A stretch of 32,041 nt of DNA from an uncultured Alphaproteobacteria bacterium (GCA_902535885.1 CACAVG010000005.1:1-32041), one strand, 5' to 3'; positions 18,533-28,984 are shown, counted from the first letter of the stretch. Translations and numbers: made by a program. Notes: a model not told the origin generated them from the sequence alone.

Positions 18533-20297
18533 TTATATCCTGAAAAAATTTGAAACTGGTAACAAGTTAGAAAGTTACAAAGAATTACAAAAAATTTTCA
18601 AAAAAAATAAAGATAATAATTTATTACGATACAACTTAGCTGTTATACAACAAAAACTAAACCTAAATGATGAAGCAAGAACAAATTATAATTATTTAAT
18701 TAAATTTGAAAATAACTTAAAAGCTATGATTAATCTATATAATATAGATATTGTGGAAGCAAAATATTACGAAGCACTAAATACAATAAACAAAATTTTA
18801 AAATTAGAGCAAATAGAAAATGTTCATAAAGACAAAGCCTTTATTTTTTTTAAACTAAATAGAATAGAAGATGCTAAAAAAATTTGTATCTTCTACTTAA
18901 AAAAAGACAATAAAGATTTAACTTCGTTAAATATTATTGGTCAGTGCTTCTTTAGTGAAAAAAATTATTCAGAGGCGATAAAAGTATTTGAAGATATATT
19001 ACTAATAAACAATAAAAATCTTTCAGCATTGAATTCATTAGGGCGAATATATCAAGAGAAAAGAGATCTTCTTAAAGCAGAAAAATATTTTTTAAAAGCT
19101 TTAGAAATAAATGATTCATCTTTTTATATATTAAACAATATTGCAGGACTTTATAGGGAGAAATTAAATTACAATAAAGCAATTAGTTACTATAAAAAAG
19201 CACTCTTAATAAACCCAAACAACCCATATATTTATAATAATTTATCAAAAATTTATTTTGATTTAGATGATCATGAAAAAGCAATAAAAAACAGCATTAA
19301 AGCATTAAATATTAAATCAGACGATGGCGATATTCAAAAAACAATTTCATTTATTTATTTAAAAGATCATAATTTCCAAAAAGGTTGGGAATATTTTGAT
19401 GGAAGATTAGATTTAGATGATTTTAAAGAAAAAAATGACTATGTCAGAAAGTTAAATAGTAAAATATTTAGATCGAATAAATTAAAAAATAAACAAGATA
19501 AATTTTTAGTAGTCCGAGAACAAGGTGTTGGTGATGAGATTCTTTATAGTTCTATGTATGATGAATTTTTAAATGATATTGAAAATACAAGGATTGAATG
19601 TGATTCTCGTTTATTAAATCTATTTAAAAGATCATTTTCAAAACATAGTGAAAAATTTATTGAAATAGGGTCGATAACAAACGATGATCAAAAATTTAAT
19701 CAAATTGATAAAGTTATTTATGCAGGAAGTTTAGGAAGGTATTACCGAAAGGATATTAAGAGTTTTCAAAAGGATGCATTTTTAAAAATAGATAAAAAAA
19801 ATTTTGAAGATATAAAAAGCAGATTATCAATTTACAAAAAAAAGTACAAAATAGGATTATCATGGAAGAGTTTTAATAATAGATTTGCAACTGATAAATC
19901 TCTAGATTTGGATGATCTTAGTAATATTTTCAAACTTAATAATTGTGATATCTTTAATTTACAATACGGTAATGTTTTAGATGAAATTAATAATTTTAAT
20001 AATAAATCAATTAATAAACTTATAAATTTAGAATGGCTTGACTTATATAATGATTTTGAAAGTATTGCTTCACTACTAAAGTCACTAGATATTTTTGTTA
20101 CAATTAGTAATAGTACCGCTCATCTTGCTGGATCAATAGGTGTAAAAACAATTTTAATTAAGCCTGAGAATTATGCTATCTTTCATTACTGGAATCAAAA
20201 AATAAACAAAACACCATGGTATTCATCTATAGAGCTTATAAATAAAAATGATTTTTTGAAAAACTCCTTTGATTTACGCAATTATTTAAAATTATGA
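18510..20297 (+). CDS. TPR-repeat protein with C-terminal glycosyltransferase-like (GT9/GT-B) domain, copy 2
   Basis: Paralog of the preceding gene: FLVVREQGVGDEILYSS, KIGLSWKS, NLQYGN, ISNSTAHLAGSIGVKTILI; overlaps copy 1 by 23 nt. Confidence 0.82.
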   Translation: MNLNFQINYILKKFETGNKLESYKELQKIFKKNKDNNLLRYNLAVIQQKLNLNDEARTNYNYLIKFENNLKAMINLYNIDIVEAKYYEALNTINKILKLEQIENVHKDKAFIFFKLNRIEDAKKICIFYLKKDNKDLTSLNIIGQCFFSEKNYSEAIKVFEDILLINNKNLSALNSLGRIYQEKRDLLKAEKYFLKALEINDSSFYILNNIAGLYREKLNYNKAISYYKKALLINPNNPYIYNNLSKIYFDLDDHEKAIKNSIKALNIKSDDGDIQKTISFIYLKDHNFQKGWEYFDGRLDLDDFKEKNDYVRKLNSKIFRSNKLKNKQDKFLVVREQGVGDEILYSSMYDEFLNDIENTRIECDSRLLNLFKRSFSKHSEKFIEIGSITNDDQKFNQIDKVIYAGSLGRYYRKDIKSFQKDAFLKIDKKNFEDIKSRLSIYKKKYKIGLSWKSFNNRFATDKSLDLDDLSNIFKLNNCDIFNLQYGNVLDEINNFNNKSINKLINLEWLDLYNDFESIASLLKSLDIFVTISNSTAHLAGSIGVKTILIKPENYAIFHYWNQKINKTPWYSSIELINKNDFLKNSFDLRNYLKL

Positions 20298-20987
20298 TTT
20301 GAATTTGTTAGAAAGATATTCATCTCTTTCCATAAGCCAATCTTTAGCAAATTCAACATCTTGCCACTCAGAAAACCATGGTCCACCACGCGTATAGTGA
20401 ACAGCATATGGTTTGTTATTATTGTGACTAGATGTCCAGCCCTCTAACCAATTCCATCTTTCATCTAGTGAACCAATTTCATTATCATTACACCATTTAA
20501 ATTGATGTAGATAAGCTCCTGTTTCATTATTTACTTTTTCAACAGTAAGATTTTTAGTACTTGGGTGAGAACAGTTGTATAGAATAAAACTAGACCAATT
20601 TTTTCTTGGGTATATAGTTTGTTTTTGTCCGTCCATCTTATGTTTTTCTTTAGGAGTATAATCATGTTGCACACAATATACAGCTTTTGATTCATCCAAA
20701 TTATTTAATAATTTAGAAACATCATCTAAAAAAATAAAATCACAATCACAAAAAACTGCCCAACCTTGATAATTCATAAGTTTAGGAACTAAAAATCTGG
20801 AATAGGTGAATTGTGTAGAAGCTAATGGATCAACATTTCTAGTATATAAGTTTTTAGCTATAAGTTCGTCTAGTTTTAAAGAAACAACACTCACATCAAT
20901 ACTGGAGCGTTTTAAAAGTGAATGTTTGCAAACTCTATAAGCAATATCTTCTTTAGAATCATATCCTATAAAGAAATGTAGTTTCAT
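20292..20987 (-). CDS. Putative glycosyltransferase (GT-A fold, GT8-like)
   Basis: DxD-type motif FCDCDFIFLDD; IGYDSKEDIAYRVCKHSL; HYTRGGPWFSEW. Confidence 0.65.
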   Translation of the reverse strand: MKLHFFIGYDSKEDIAYRVCKHSLLKRSSIDVSVVSLKLDELIAKNLYTRNVDPLASTQFTYSRFLVPKLMNYQGWAVFCDCDFIFLDDVSKLLNNLDESKAVYCVQHDYTPKEKHKMDGQKQTIYPRKNWSSFILYNCSHPSTKNLTVEKVNNETGAYLHQFKWCNDNEIGSLDERWNWLEGWTSSHNNNKPYAVHYTRGGPWFSEWQDVEFAKDWLMERDEYLSNKFKS

Positions 20988-20988
20988 A

Positions 20989-22290
20989 TTAATTATTATT
21001 TTGTCTTAGCATTTTATGAGTTGTCCAAACAAGAGAATTATAATTTCCAGAATTAGATAAAGCGCTCCATTCATCTTGAGTTTGATTTGAAATTCTACAA
21101 ATCCATGTATCTTCGATACTAGCATTCTCAGCTCTCATGATCCAAGCATCACTTTTCTGTTTATCATTATTTTCTCCAAGTTCTATATCTGACATAAAAT
21201 AACAAATTTCTTTTGATGGATTAGCTCCTATCATACCTGATATATTTTTTCTAGCAACATCCCAGTTAGAATTTTTTATAGCAAAATAAATTAAAAGTTT
21301 TTTGGATTCTTCTTCGTTTGCATTATTGTTAATTATTTCATTTATAAATTTTATCTCGGTAAGATCATTATCATTAAGTATTTTTATTATAATCGAACGA
21401 AGCAGAGAGCTTGGATTTAAAATCCAATATTTCTTGATTAATTTTTTAAGGTTTCTTTTATCGTTTAAACCAGCAATAATTTCTAGATGAAGCTTTACAT
21501 ATGGAGGAAAATTTTTTTTCAAATCTAATGCTTTCAAAATATTTTTTAATGAATCCTTAATATCGCTATCATATTTTATTTTAGCTATTTCATAAAATCC
21601 TACTGATTTATTTTCATTTAAATCATTTTTACTTATTATTTTATGCGAAAAAGCTTTATCTGATAATAAAACTATTTGATTCCAGTTTTTTGTTTTTGCA
21701 GCAATAAATATTAGTGTATCATAAAGTTTTTCAATATTTGGATTAATTGAAAATAATTTTTCTCCATATAAGAAGGCATGATGATAATCTTGATTTCTTA
21801 AATTTTGTTCCATTAAACCTCTATATCCAAGTGTTTCAGTTTTTTTTGATTTAATCATATCTTCATAAACATTACTTAATTCTGGAAATTTTTTTTCAAT
21901 CTTTAAAACTTCAGCTTTTAGTAACAGAGATAATGATGGATCATCTTTGAGATAACTAACCATTTTTTTATGTGATTTTAAGGCTGTTTTGTTATCTTTG
22001 TTTGCAACAGCTATCATTGCGTCGACAAAGTGTAAGTAACCTTTTTCAATTTTATTATATTTATTTTTTAAGAAATATTTACCGAGTGAAAGTCTTGATC
22101 GGAAAAATAAATAAAACACCAAATATAATAGAAAAATAAAAGATATAAAAACAACAGAAAGTAAATTTGAAGAAAAAGAATATTTTAAATTTCCTATATC
22201 TAAGGATATAATAAATGGATTGGTAAAAATAAAAGTAAGTGCTATGATTAATATCAAAAACTGCAATACAAAAATTGATAATCTATACAT
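20989..22290 (-). CDS. hemY: HemY-like membrane TPR protein
   Basis: Two N-terminal TMs then TPR-like region (GYLHFVDAMIAVANKDNKTALK, YRGLMEQNLRNQDYHHAFLYGEKLF); adjacent Mic60-like gene. Confidence 0.75.
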   Translation of the reverse strand: MYRLSIFVLQFLILIIALTFIFTNPFIISLDIGNLKYSFSSNLLSVVFISFIFLLYLVFYLFFRSRLSLGKYFLKNKYNKIEKGYLHFVDAMIAVANKDNKTALKSHKKMVSYLKDDPSLSLLLKAEVLKIEKKFPELSNVYEDMIKSKKTETLGYRGLMEQNLRNQDYHHAFLYGEKLFSINPNIEKLYDTLIFIAAKTKNWNQIVLLSDKAFSHKIISKNDLNENKSVGFYEIAKIKYDSDIKDSLKNILKALDLKKNFPPYVKLHLEIIAGLNDKRNLKKLIKKYWILNPSSLLRSIIIKILNDNDLTEIKFINEIINNNANEEESKKLLIYFAIKNSNWDVARKNISGMIGANPSKEICYFMSDIELGENNDKQKSDAWIMRAENASIEDTWICRISNQTQDEWSALSNSGNYNSLVWTTHKMLRQNNN

Positions 22291-23164
22291 TATTTAATTT
22301 TGATATTTCTGTTATAAAAGTATTATAGTTTTTCATTTCATTCAACGATACTTTAAAAAAAACATTATAATTTTCTATCTTACTTATAGTGTTATAAGCT
22401 TTAATTATGTTTCTATTTTTTATTAAAAATTTAGTTTCCTCTAATATTAAAATTTTTTCATCTGAAATAATATTTTCTGAAGATGGAGAAAGGTTTATGT
22501 AAGGTAAAAAAATTTTATTAAATAAGCTATTATTATTAACAATATTTTTCAAATATAAATTAACTTCTTCATTAAATTGATCTTCTAAAAATGAATGACC
22601 TTTGTATTTATTTCTTTTTAGAATTGATAATTTTTCCAAAATAGGTTTTTTATTATTTTTTAAAATTGTTTCAAGGTATTTAAGTTCCCTATCAAAATGC
22701 TTGTTATTTTCATATTTAATTTTTATTAACTCAACTATTTCATTGATAGATTGATTTACTAGTTCAGGATTATTATTAGACTGATCTTCAATATTTTTAT
22801 TTTTTATAGAAGAAATTTCATAACTTAGAGAATTGAAATTCTTGTTCAATAATTCTATACTTTCATTGATTGACGTCAAATCAACTTTTGATTCTTTATT
22901 TGAATTTTCTTTAATAAGTTTTTCTATATTTGTTAAAGCTGTTTTTGTTTCTAATATTTCTTTAGATATATTTTTTATAAATTTAGAATTTTCATTAATA
23001 CCTTCCCTAAGTTCATTTTCTAGTTCAATCTGAAGTTTTGATACTTCATCTTCTTTTTGATAATTCGTATAGAGAAGATAAATTAAGAAAAAAACACATA
23101 ATAAAAGAATAAAACTTAAAGAAAATTTAGAGAAAATATAAAAACTATCAAAAACTTTTTTCAT
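22283..23164 (-). CDS. Mitofilin/Mic60-like membrane coiled-coil protein
   Basis: N-terminal TM followed by long coiled coil; directly upstream of hemY and overlapping it by 8 nt, as in alphaproteobacterial hemD-mic60-hemY loci. Confidence 0.55.
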   Translation of the reverse strand: MKKVFDSFYIFSKFSLSFILLLCVFFLIYLLYTNYQKEDEVSKLQIELENELREGINENSKFIKNISKEILETKTALTNIEKLIKENSNKESKVDLTSINESIELLNKNFNSLSYEISSIKNKNIEDQSNNNPELVNQSINEIVELIKIKYENNKHFDRELKYLETILKNNKKPILEKLSILKRNKYKGHSFLEDQFNEEVNLYLKNIVNNNSLFNKIFLPYINLSPSSENIISDEKILILEETKFLIKNRNIIKAYNTISKIENYNVFFKVSLNEMKNYNTFITEISKLNNV

Positions 23165-23226
23165 GCCCTTTTTTTAGCATTATTAGTTTGTTGTTTAACA
23201 GTGTAAAATACTATACCAAAAAAAAT

Positions 23227-24225
23227 ATGCTTGTATTTGCTACAGAAACATCGTGCGACGAAACATCAATTTGTCTTATGGAAAACAGCTCTATTGTAGA
23301 ACATATTACTTTTTCTCAGGAAATTCATAAAATACATGGAGGTGTTGTTCCTGAGTTAGCTTCCAGGTCACATTTAGAAAAAATTCAAATTATGACAAAC
23401 GAATTGTTTGCTAGAAAAAATATAGATCCAAATGAAATAGATGTATTTTCAGCTACTTGTGGGCCAGGGCTTATAGGAAGTTTATTGGTTGGATCAACTT
23501 TTACAAAATCTTTAGCGATTTCTTTTCAAAAACCATTCATTCCAATAAATCATCTTGAAGGCCATATCCTTTCCACAAGTTTTAATAATGATATTAAATT
23601 CCCAAGTGTGGTCTTACTTTTAACAGGAGGACATACTCAAGTATACCTTATGAAGGATGAGTGCAATATTGAACTATTAGGGCAAAGTGTTGATGATGCA
23701 ATTGGAGAGGCTTTTGATAAAACTGCAAAATTAATAGGACTATCATATCCGGGTGGTGCTGAGATTGAAAGAGAGGCAATGAGAGGAGATGAAAATAGAT
23801 TTATTATACCAAAACCTTTAGCAAAAGAAAAAAATTTCAACTTTTCGTTTTCTGGGATTAAAACACATATAAATATTTTAACAAAAAAAAATAAAATTGA
23901 TAAAAAATTTATTCAAGATTTATCTGCTTCATTTCAAAAAAATATAACTGAAATATTGATAGAAAAATTAGATAGAGGATTAGAAAGATTAAATCATGAT
24001 AATATAAAAGTAAAATCAATATCTGTCGTTGGCGGAGTGTCAAATAATAAATTTATTCGAAAAAATTTAGAGAATTTTTTTTCTAAAAAAAATATTAAGA
24101 TTTACTATCCTTTAAAAGAAATGATGGGTGATAATGCAGCAATGATAGCTTGGGCATGTATAAAAAATTATGGTAAAATTAATAGTGATTTATTTTTTAA
24201 TCCAAAACCTAGATTAAGTGTTTAA
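23227..24225 (+). CDS. tsaD: tRNA N6-adenosine threonylcarbamoyltransferase TsaD
   Basis: FATETSCDETS, GGVVPELASRSHLE, HLEGHILS, LLLTGGHTQ, VVGGVSNNKFIR, MGDNAAMIAW; start at MLVFATETSC. Confidence 0.96.
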   Translation: MLVFATETSCDETSICLMENSSIVEHITFSQEIHKIHGGVVPELASRSHLEKIQIMTNELFARKNIDPNEIDVFSATCGPGLIGSLLVGSTFTKSLAISFQKPFIPINHLEGHILSTSFNNDIKFPSVVLLLTGGHTQVYLMKDECNIELLGQSVDDAIGEAFDKTAKLIGLSYPGGAEIEREAMRGDENRFIIPKPLAKEKNFNFSFSGIKTHINILTKKNKIDKKFIQDLSASFQKNITEILIEKLDRGLERLNHDNIKVKSISVVGGVSNNKFIRKNLENFFSKKNIKIYYPLKEMMGDNAAMIAWACIKNYGKINSDLFFNPKPRLSV

Positions 24226-24279
24226 AGTATATTATAGAATTAAATTCATTGAAAAATATTTAAATAAAAGATTAAGATA

Positions 24280-24687
24280 ATGAAATACTGGTTGTTAAAA
24301 TCTGAACCTGATACGTGGTCTTGGGAAAATCAAGTAGATGAGGGTCCATCAATGTGGGATGGTGTAAGAAATTATCAAGCAAGAAATAATCTGATGAAGA
24401 TGAAGAAAAAAGACTTATGTTTTTTTTATCACTCGGTATCTGAAAAAAAAATTATTGGAATTGTGGAAGTAGTTAAAGAATTTTATCCTGACCCGACAGA
24501 TACAAGTGGTAAATTTGTTGTAGTTAATGTTAAAGCAAGAAATAAACTGAAAAGACCAGTTTCTCTTGAAGAAATAAAATCAGTAAATAAACTATCAGGA
24601 ATAGCACTTATAAAACAAAGTCGATTGTCGGTTATGCCTATATCAAAATCAGAGTGGATAGAGATATTGAAAATTTCTAGTAGCTAA
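24280..24687 (+). CDS. EVE domain-containing protein
   Basis: MKYWLLKSEPDTWSWENQ, WDGVRNYQARNNL, CFFYHS; canonical EVE sequence. Confidence 0.94.
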   Translation: MKYWLLKSEPDTWSWENQVDEGPSMWDGVRNYQARNNLMKMKKKDLCFFYHSVSEKKIIGIVEVVKEFYPDPTDTSGKFVVVNVKARNKLKRPVSLEEIKSVNKLSGIALIKQSRLSVMPISKSEWIEILKISSS

Positions 24688-25571
24688 TGAGTAAGCATAT
24701 TTTTTGGATAGCATCTTATCCTAAAAGTGGAAACACTTTAATAAGAGCAATATTATCTTCACTTTTTTTTACAATTGATGGAACATTTAATCTAAAATTA
24801 CTTGAAAACATAAGACAATTTGAAACCACTTACAATATTTATAAAGTTAAAGATTTCATAGGAAAGGATTTGTATAAATTAAATGATATATCAATTTTCT
24901 ATAAGTATTTATTAAAAATACAACAAAAAGAAAATTTAGATTTTAAAGAAGATTTCAAATTTTTTAAAACACATTCGGGTAATTTTAAAATTAATGATAA
25001 TGCTTTTACCATGGAAGAGAACATAAGAGGGGCAATATATGTAATTAGAGACCCAAGAGACATTTGTGTTTCTTGGACTAATCATACTGGTGGATCATAT
25101 GATCAGAGCGTAGATTTTATGACTAATCAATTACAATCATTATTATGGGTAAAAGGAAAGAATAATCTTTTTGAAGAACATAATATGCCTATATCATTTT
25201 TGTCAAGTTGGGATAAACATGTAATATCATGGACATCTAATAATTGGAAATTTCCGTTATTAATAATTAAATTTGAAGATTTAGTTTATAGAAAAAAGGA
25301 AACAGTAAAAGTTATAGTAAACTTCTTTATTGATAAATTTGGTTTTAGATTTCACGATCTTGACCAAAAGATCGCTAATATTTTAAAAACTACTGGTTTT
25401 AATTATCTGAAGGAAGAAGAGATTAAAGATGGGTTTGCTGAGGCACAAGAAGGCAGAAGGTTTTTTAAAGAGGGAACTAAGAATCAGTGGAAAAACAAAT
25501 TAAACAAAGACCAAATATTAAAGATAGAAGAAAAATTCAAAATGGTTATGAACAAATTTGGGTATAAATAA
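24687..25571 (+). CDS. Sulfotransferase family protein
   Basis: PAPS-binding-like loop IASYPKSGNTLIRAIL and 3'-phosphate motif YVIRDPRDICVSW. Confidence 0.82.
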   Translation: MSKHIFWIASYPKSGNTLIRAILSSLFFTIDGTFNLKLLENIRQFETTYNIYKVKDFIGKDLYKLNDISIFYKYLLKIQQKENLDFKEDFKFFKTHSGNFKINDNAFTMEENIRGAIYVIRDPRDICVSWTNHTGGSYDQSVDFMTNQLQSLLWVKGKNNLFEEHNMPISFLSSWDKHVISWTSNNWKFPLLIIKFEDLVYRKKETVKVIVNFFIDKFGFRFHDLDQKIANILKTTGFNYLKEEEIKDGFAEAQEGRRFFKEGTKNQWKNKLNKDQILKIEEKFKMVMNKFGYK

Positions 25572-25610
25572 GTTGAATTTTTTTACTTTTAGAAATAATC
25601 TTAGGTAAAA

Positions 25611-27533
25611 ATGAAAATTAAAGAGAAATGGATTAAAGAAGGTAAGATTGATACTGAAACTTATACATCCCTTTATAATGATTCAATAAAAAATAACGAC
25701 GATTTTTGGAGTAATCAAGGGGATAGAATCCATTGGTATAAAAAGTTTACTAAAATAAAAAATGTTAAGTATTCAAGTAAGGATGTCAGTATAAAATGGT
25801 TTGAGGATGGGCAGCTAAATGTGACATACAACTGTATTGATAGGCATGCCAAAAAACACCCCGATAGAGTTGCAATAATTTGGGAAGGTGACGATCCAAA
25901 AGATACTAAAAGAATAACTTATAAAAATTTATTATATAACGTATCTAAAGCAGCTAATGTTCTGAAGAAAATTGGAGTTCAAAAAGGTGATAGAGTTACA
26001 ATTTACCTTACAATGATACCTGAGCTTGCATATGTAATGTTAGCATGTGCGAGAATAGGAGCTGTTCATTCAATTATTTTTGGTGGTTTTTCTGCGGACT
26101 CAATTGCAGGGAGAATTCAGGATTGTGGGTCAGAATATGTTATAACTGCTGATGAAGGGGTAAGAGGAGGAAAAAAAATTCCTTTAAAGTTAACTACTGA
26201 TAAAGCACTAGAATTATGTCCAGACGTTAAAAAATGTTTAGTAATAAAAAGAACAAACTTAAATATAGAGCTAAAAGAGGGTAGAGACATTTTTTATGAT
26301 GATCTTGCTAAAAATGTTGAAGATTATTGTGAACCTGAGGTTCAAAATGCGGAAGATCCATTATTCATATTGTATACTTCTGGCTCAACTGGTAAGCCAA
26401 AAGGCGTAATGCATACAACCGGTGGATATTTGGTCTATGCATCTATGACTCACGAATATATATTTAATTACAAACCAAATGATATTTACTGGTGTACTGC
26501 TGATATTGGTTGGATTACAGGTCACAGTTATATAATTTATGGACCTCTTTGTAATGGCGCAACAACTCTGATGTTCGAAGGTGTTCCAAATTATCCTGAT
26601 TTCTCAAGATTTTGGCAGATAGTTGATAAACATAAAGTTAATATATTCTATACTGCTCCGACTGCCATAAGAGCGTTAATGCGTGAAGGTGATGAATATG
26701 TTCATAAAACTGATAGAAAATCATTAAAACTTTTGGGTAGTGTTGGTGAGCCTATTAATCCAGAAGCATGGAAATGGTACTTTGAGATACCGGGTAGTTC
26801 AGAATGTCCTATAGTTGATACTTGGTGGCAAACTGAAACTGGTGGCATTATGATATCTCCACAAACAGGAGCAATGGAATTAAAACCTGGCTCGGCTGCA
26901 AAACCATTTTTTGGGATTGAACCCTGTATAGTAAATAAAGAAGGTGAAGAATTAGATGGTGAATGTGAAGGAATGCTATGTTTAAAAAAATCATGGCCAG
27001 GGCAGATGAGAACTGTTTATGGAGACCATAAAAGATTTATTAATACTTATTTTTCACAGTTTGATGGTAAATATTTTACTGGAGATGGATGTAGAAGAGA
27101 TAAAGATGGTTATTACTGGATAACAGGAAGAGTTGATGATGTTATCATAGTATCTGGACACAATCTAGGAACAGCTGAAATTGAAAGTGCTTTTGTATCA
27201 CATAATGACGTATCTGAAGCAGCTGTTGTGGGTTATCCCCACGAAATTAAAGGGAATGGTTTGTATTGTTATGTATCCCTTAAAACTGGAATTGATGAGT
27301 CAGATGATTTAATCGATAATTTAAAAAAAACTATAAGAGAAAAAATTGGGCCTATCGCTTCGCCTGATTATATACATATAACTTCTGGCCTACCCAAAAC
27401 ACGTTCTGGTAAGATTATGCGGAGAATTTTAAGGAAAATTGCTTGTAACGATTTTGAAGATTTAGGTGATATATCGACTTTAGCAGATCCATCTGTTGTA
27501 AATAAACTAGTTGAAAATAGAAAAAATAAATAG
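25611..27533 (+). CDS. acs: Acetyl-CoA synthetase
   Basis: [70 protein letters not shown]. Confidence 0.96.
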   Translation: MKIKEKWIKEGKIDTETYTSLYNDSIKNNDDFWSNQGDRIHWYKKFTKIKNVKYSSKDVSIKWFEDGQLNVTYNCIDRHAKKHPDRVAIIWEGDDPKDTKRITYKNLLYNVSKAANVLKKIGVQKGDRVTIYLTMIPELAYVMLACARIGAVHSIIFGGFSADSIAGRIQDCGSEYVITADEGVRGGKKIPLKLTTDKALELCPDVKKCLVIKRTNLNIELKEGRDIFYDDLAKNVEDYCEPEVQNAEDPLFILYTSGSTGKPKGVMHTTGGYLVYASMTHEYIFNYKPNDIYWCTADIGWITGHSYIIYGPLCNGATTLMFEGVPNYPDFSRFWQIVDKHKVNIFYTAPTAIRALMREGDEYVHKTDRKSLKLLGSVGEPINPEAWKWYFEIPGSSECPIVDTWWQTETGGIMISPQTGAMELKPGSAAKPFFGIEPCIVNKEGEELDGECEGMLCLKKSWPGQMRTVYGDHKRFINTYFSQFDGKYFTGDGCRRDKDGYYWITGRVDDVIIVSGHNLGTAEIESAFVSHNDVSEAAVVGYPHEIKGNGLYCYVSLKTGIDESDDLIDNLKKTIREKIGPIASPDYIHITSGLPKTRSGKIMRRILRKIACNDFEDLGDISTLADPSVVNKLVENRKNK

Positions 27534-27536
27534 AGA

Positions 27537-28088
27537 CTATCTTGGCTCCCAATGTTTTAGGCATCTGGGTTCATAAATATTTGCTGCACCTACTTGAGTT
27601 CTCTGACCACCTTCAGTTTTCCTGTAAGTTTTGGTTGCTTCAACACCACAAACATTACAAAAACCATAAATTTTTAAAATCTTATCCGACAAACCTAGAA
27701 GCAATGAGGATGTTTCCCAAGGTTTTCCTCTTGAATCTTGATCAAGACCAGCACAAACTACATCTATTCCTTTGTTTAGTAAAATTTCAACATTATTAAT
27801 TGTATCGTTTGTATCCATAAATTGGATTTCATCAAGAAAAACCATATCGACATTTTTTTTATCAAAATTAAATTTGTTTAATGTAGTTGCCCAATCATTC
27901 ATTGCATAGCATTCATGACTAAGATCATTATGGGTTATAATTTTTTCGTTGGAATATCTATTATCAATACTGGGTTTAATAACTATAATTTTCTTATTTT
28001 GATGCTTGGCCCAAAGAATTCGTTTTAACAATTCACTAGTTTTACCAGCAAACATTGCCCCTACAATAGTTTCAAGATTACCTCGCAT
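27537..28088 (-). CDS. tdk: Thymidine kinase
   Basis: ETIVGAMFAGKTSELLKR, MVFLDEIQFMD, zinc-site CNVCG…CLKHW. Confidence 0.94.
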   Translation of the reverse strand: MRGNLETIVGAMFAGKTSELLKRILWAKHQNKKIIVIKPSIDNRYSNEKIITHNDLSHECYAMNDWATTLNKFNFDKKNVDMVFLDEIQFMDTNDTINNVEILLNKGIDVVCAGLDQDSRGKPWETSSLLLGLSDKILKIYGFCNVCGVEATKTYRKTEGGQRTQVGAANIYEPRCLKHWEPR

Positions 28089-28157
28089 AACTCAATATAT
28101 TTTATTTTTATTATTTATTATATAACTTATTTAAATAAATAATAAATATTTATAGCA

Positions 28158-28670
28158 ATGATAAAAGGTGAAAAGGTAAGGTTTGATATTTATAATATTC
28201 TATTTTCAATTTATAAATTTAATTTGACTTTGAATAGTGCTTCAATACAAAAAATTATTGATAAACAAAAAAGAAAAGATGTTGCATTATTGCATAACGT
28301 AACATTAAATTCGATGAGATATCATTTACACTGTATAAAAATAATAAATAAGTTCATAAATAAAAAAATTAAAATTAAAGAAAAAATATTATTAATAAGC
28401 GCTATAACTCAAATTGTATTTTTAGATTTTAAAGACTATGCTGTTATAAATTGTTCTGTAGAAATATCTAAGAAATTAAAACTTTATCCTGGACTTATAA
28501 ATGCTTCTTTGAAAAAAATATCTATGAACAAAGAAGATTTAAAAAAAATTAGTATAAATTTTAATGACTTCCCAACATGGTTTCAAAAAAAAACTTATTA
28601 TCTATCTAGTGATGAAAAAAAACGTATAATAAAATATATAATGTTCCTAATTGGACGGATGATACAATAA
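28158..28670 (+). pseudogene. Truncated RsmB-like gene: NusB/RNA-binding domain only, methyltransferase domain absent
   Basis: RFDIYNILFSIYK…DVALLHNVTLNSMRYHLHCIKII…AVINCSVEISKKLKLYPGLINASLKKI…FPTWF matches the RsmB N-terminal domain; ORF stops right after, with no SAM-binding domain. Confidence 0.65.
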
Positions 28671-28978
28671 AATTGGTAAAACAATACACAGATAGGGAAA
28701 TTATTGTACATAATAAGTATTCAAAAGAACCATTGAATTCACTTTTAAAAAATGCATGGGCCTTTGTAAGTTTACAATCCACAGCTGGGTTTAAAGCAAT
28801 GTTAAATGGGATTCCTTCATTTTTTACAGAAAAAACTCTCGAAAAAATTTGTAAGATTCAAGATATTGAAAATCCTACGATTAATTTTAATATTTTTTAT
28901 AATTTAGCTTATGGACAGTGGACACTTGAAGAAATGGCTTCTGGGGAAGCATGGGAAAGTATTTCTAAAAATTCTTAA
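28616..28978 (+). pseudogene. C-terminal fragment of an unrelated protein, no plausible start
   Basis: Open frame after TGA at 28613-28615 reads KKTYNKIYNVPNWTDDTIKLVKQYTDREIIVHNKYSKEPLNSLLKNAWAFVSLQSTAGFKAMLNGIPSFFT…NLAYGQWTLEEMASGEAWE; overlaps the rsmB-like ORF tail in another frame. Confidence 0.5.
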
Positions 28979-28984
28979 AATAAT

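Noticed and set aside
16727-20297. Repetitive AT-rich stretches considered as a repeat array or CRISPR
   Set aside because: Periodicity is explained by TPR coding repeats; no identical direct repeats with regular unique spacers.
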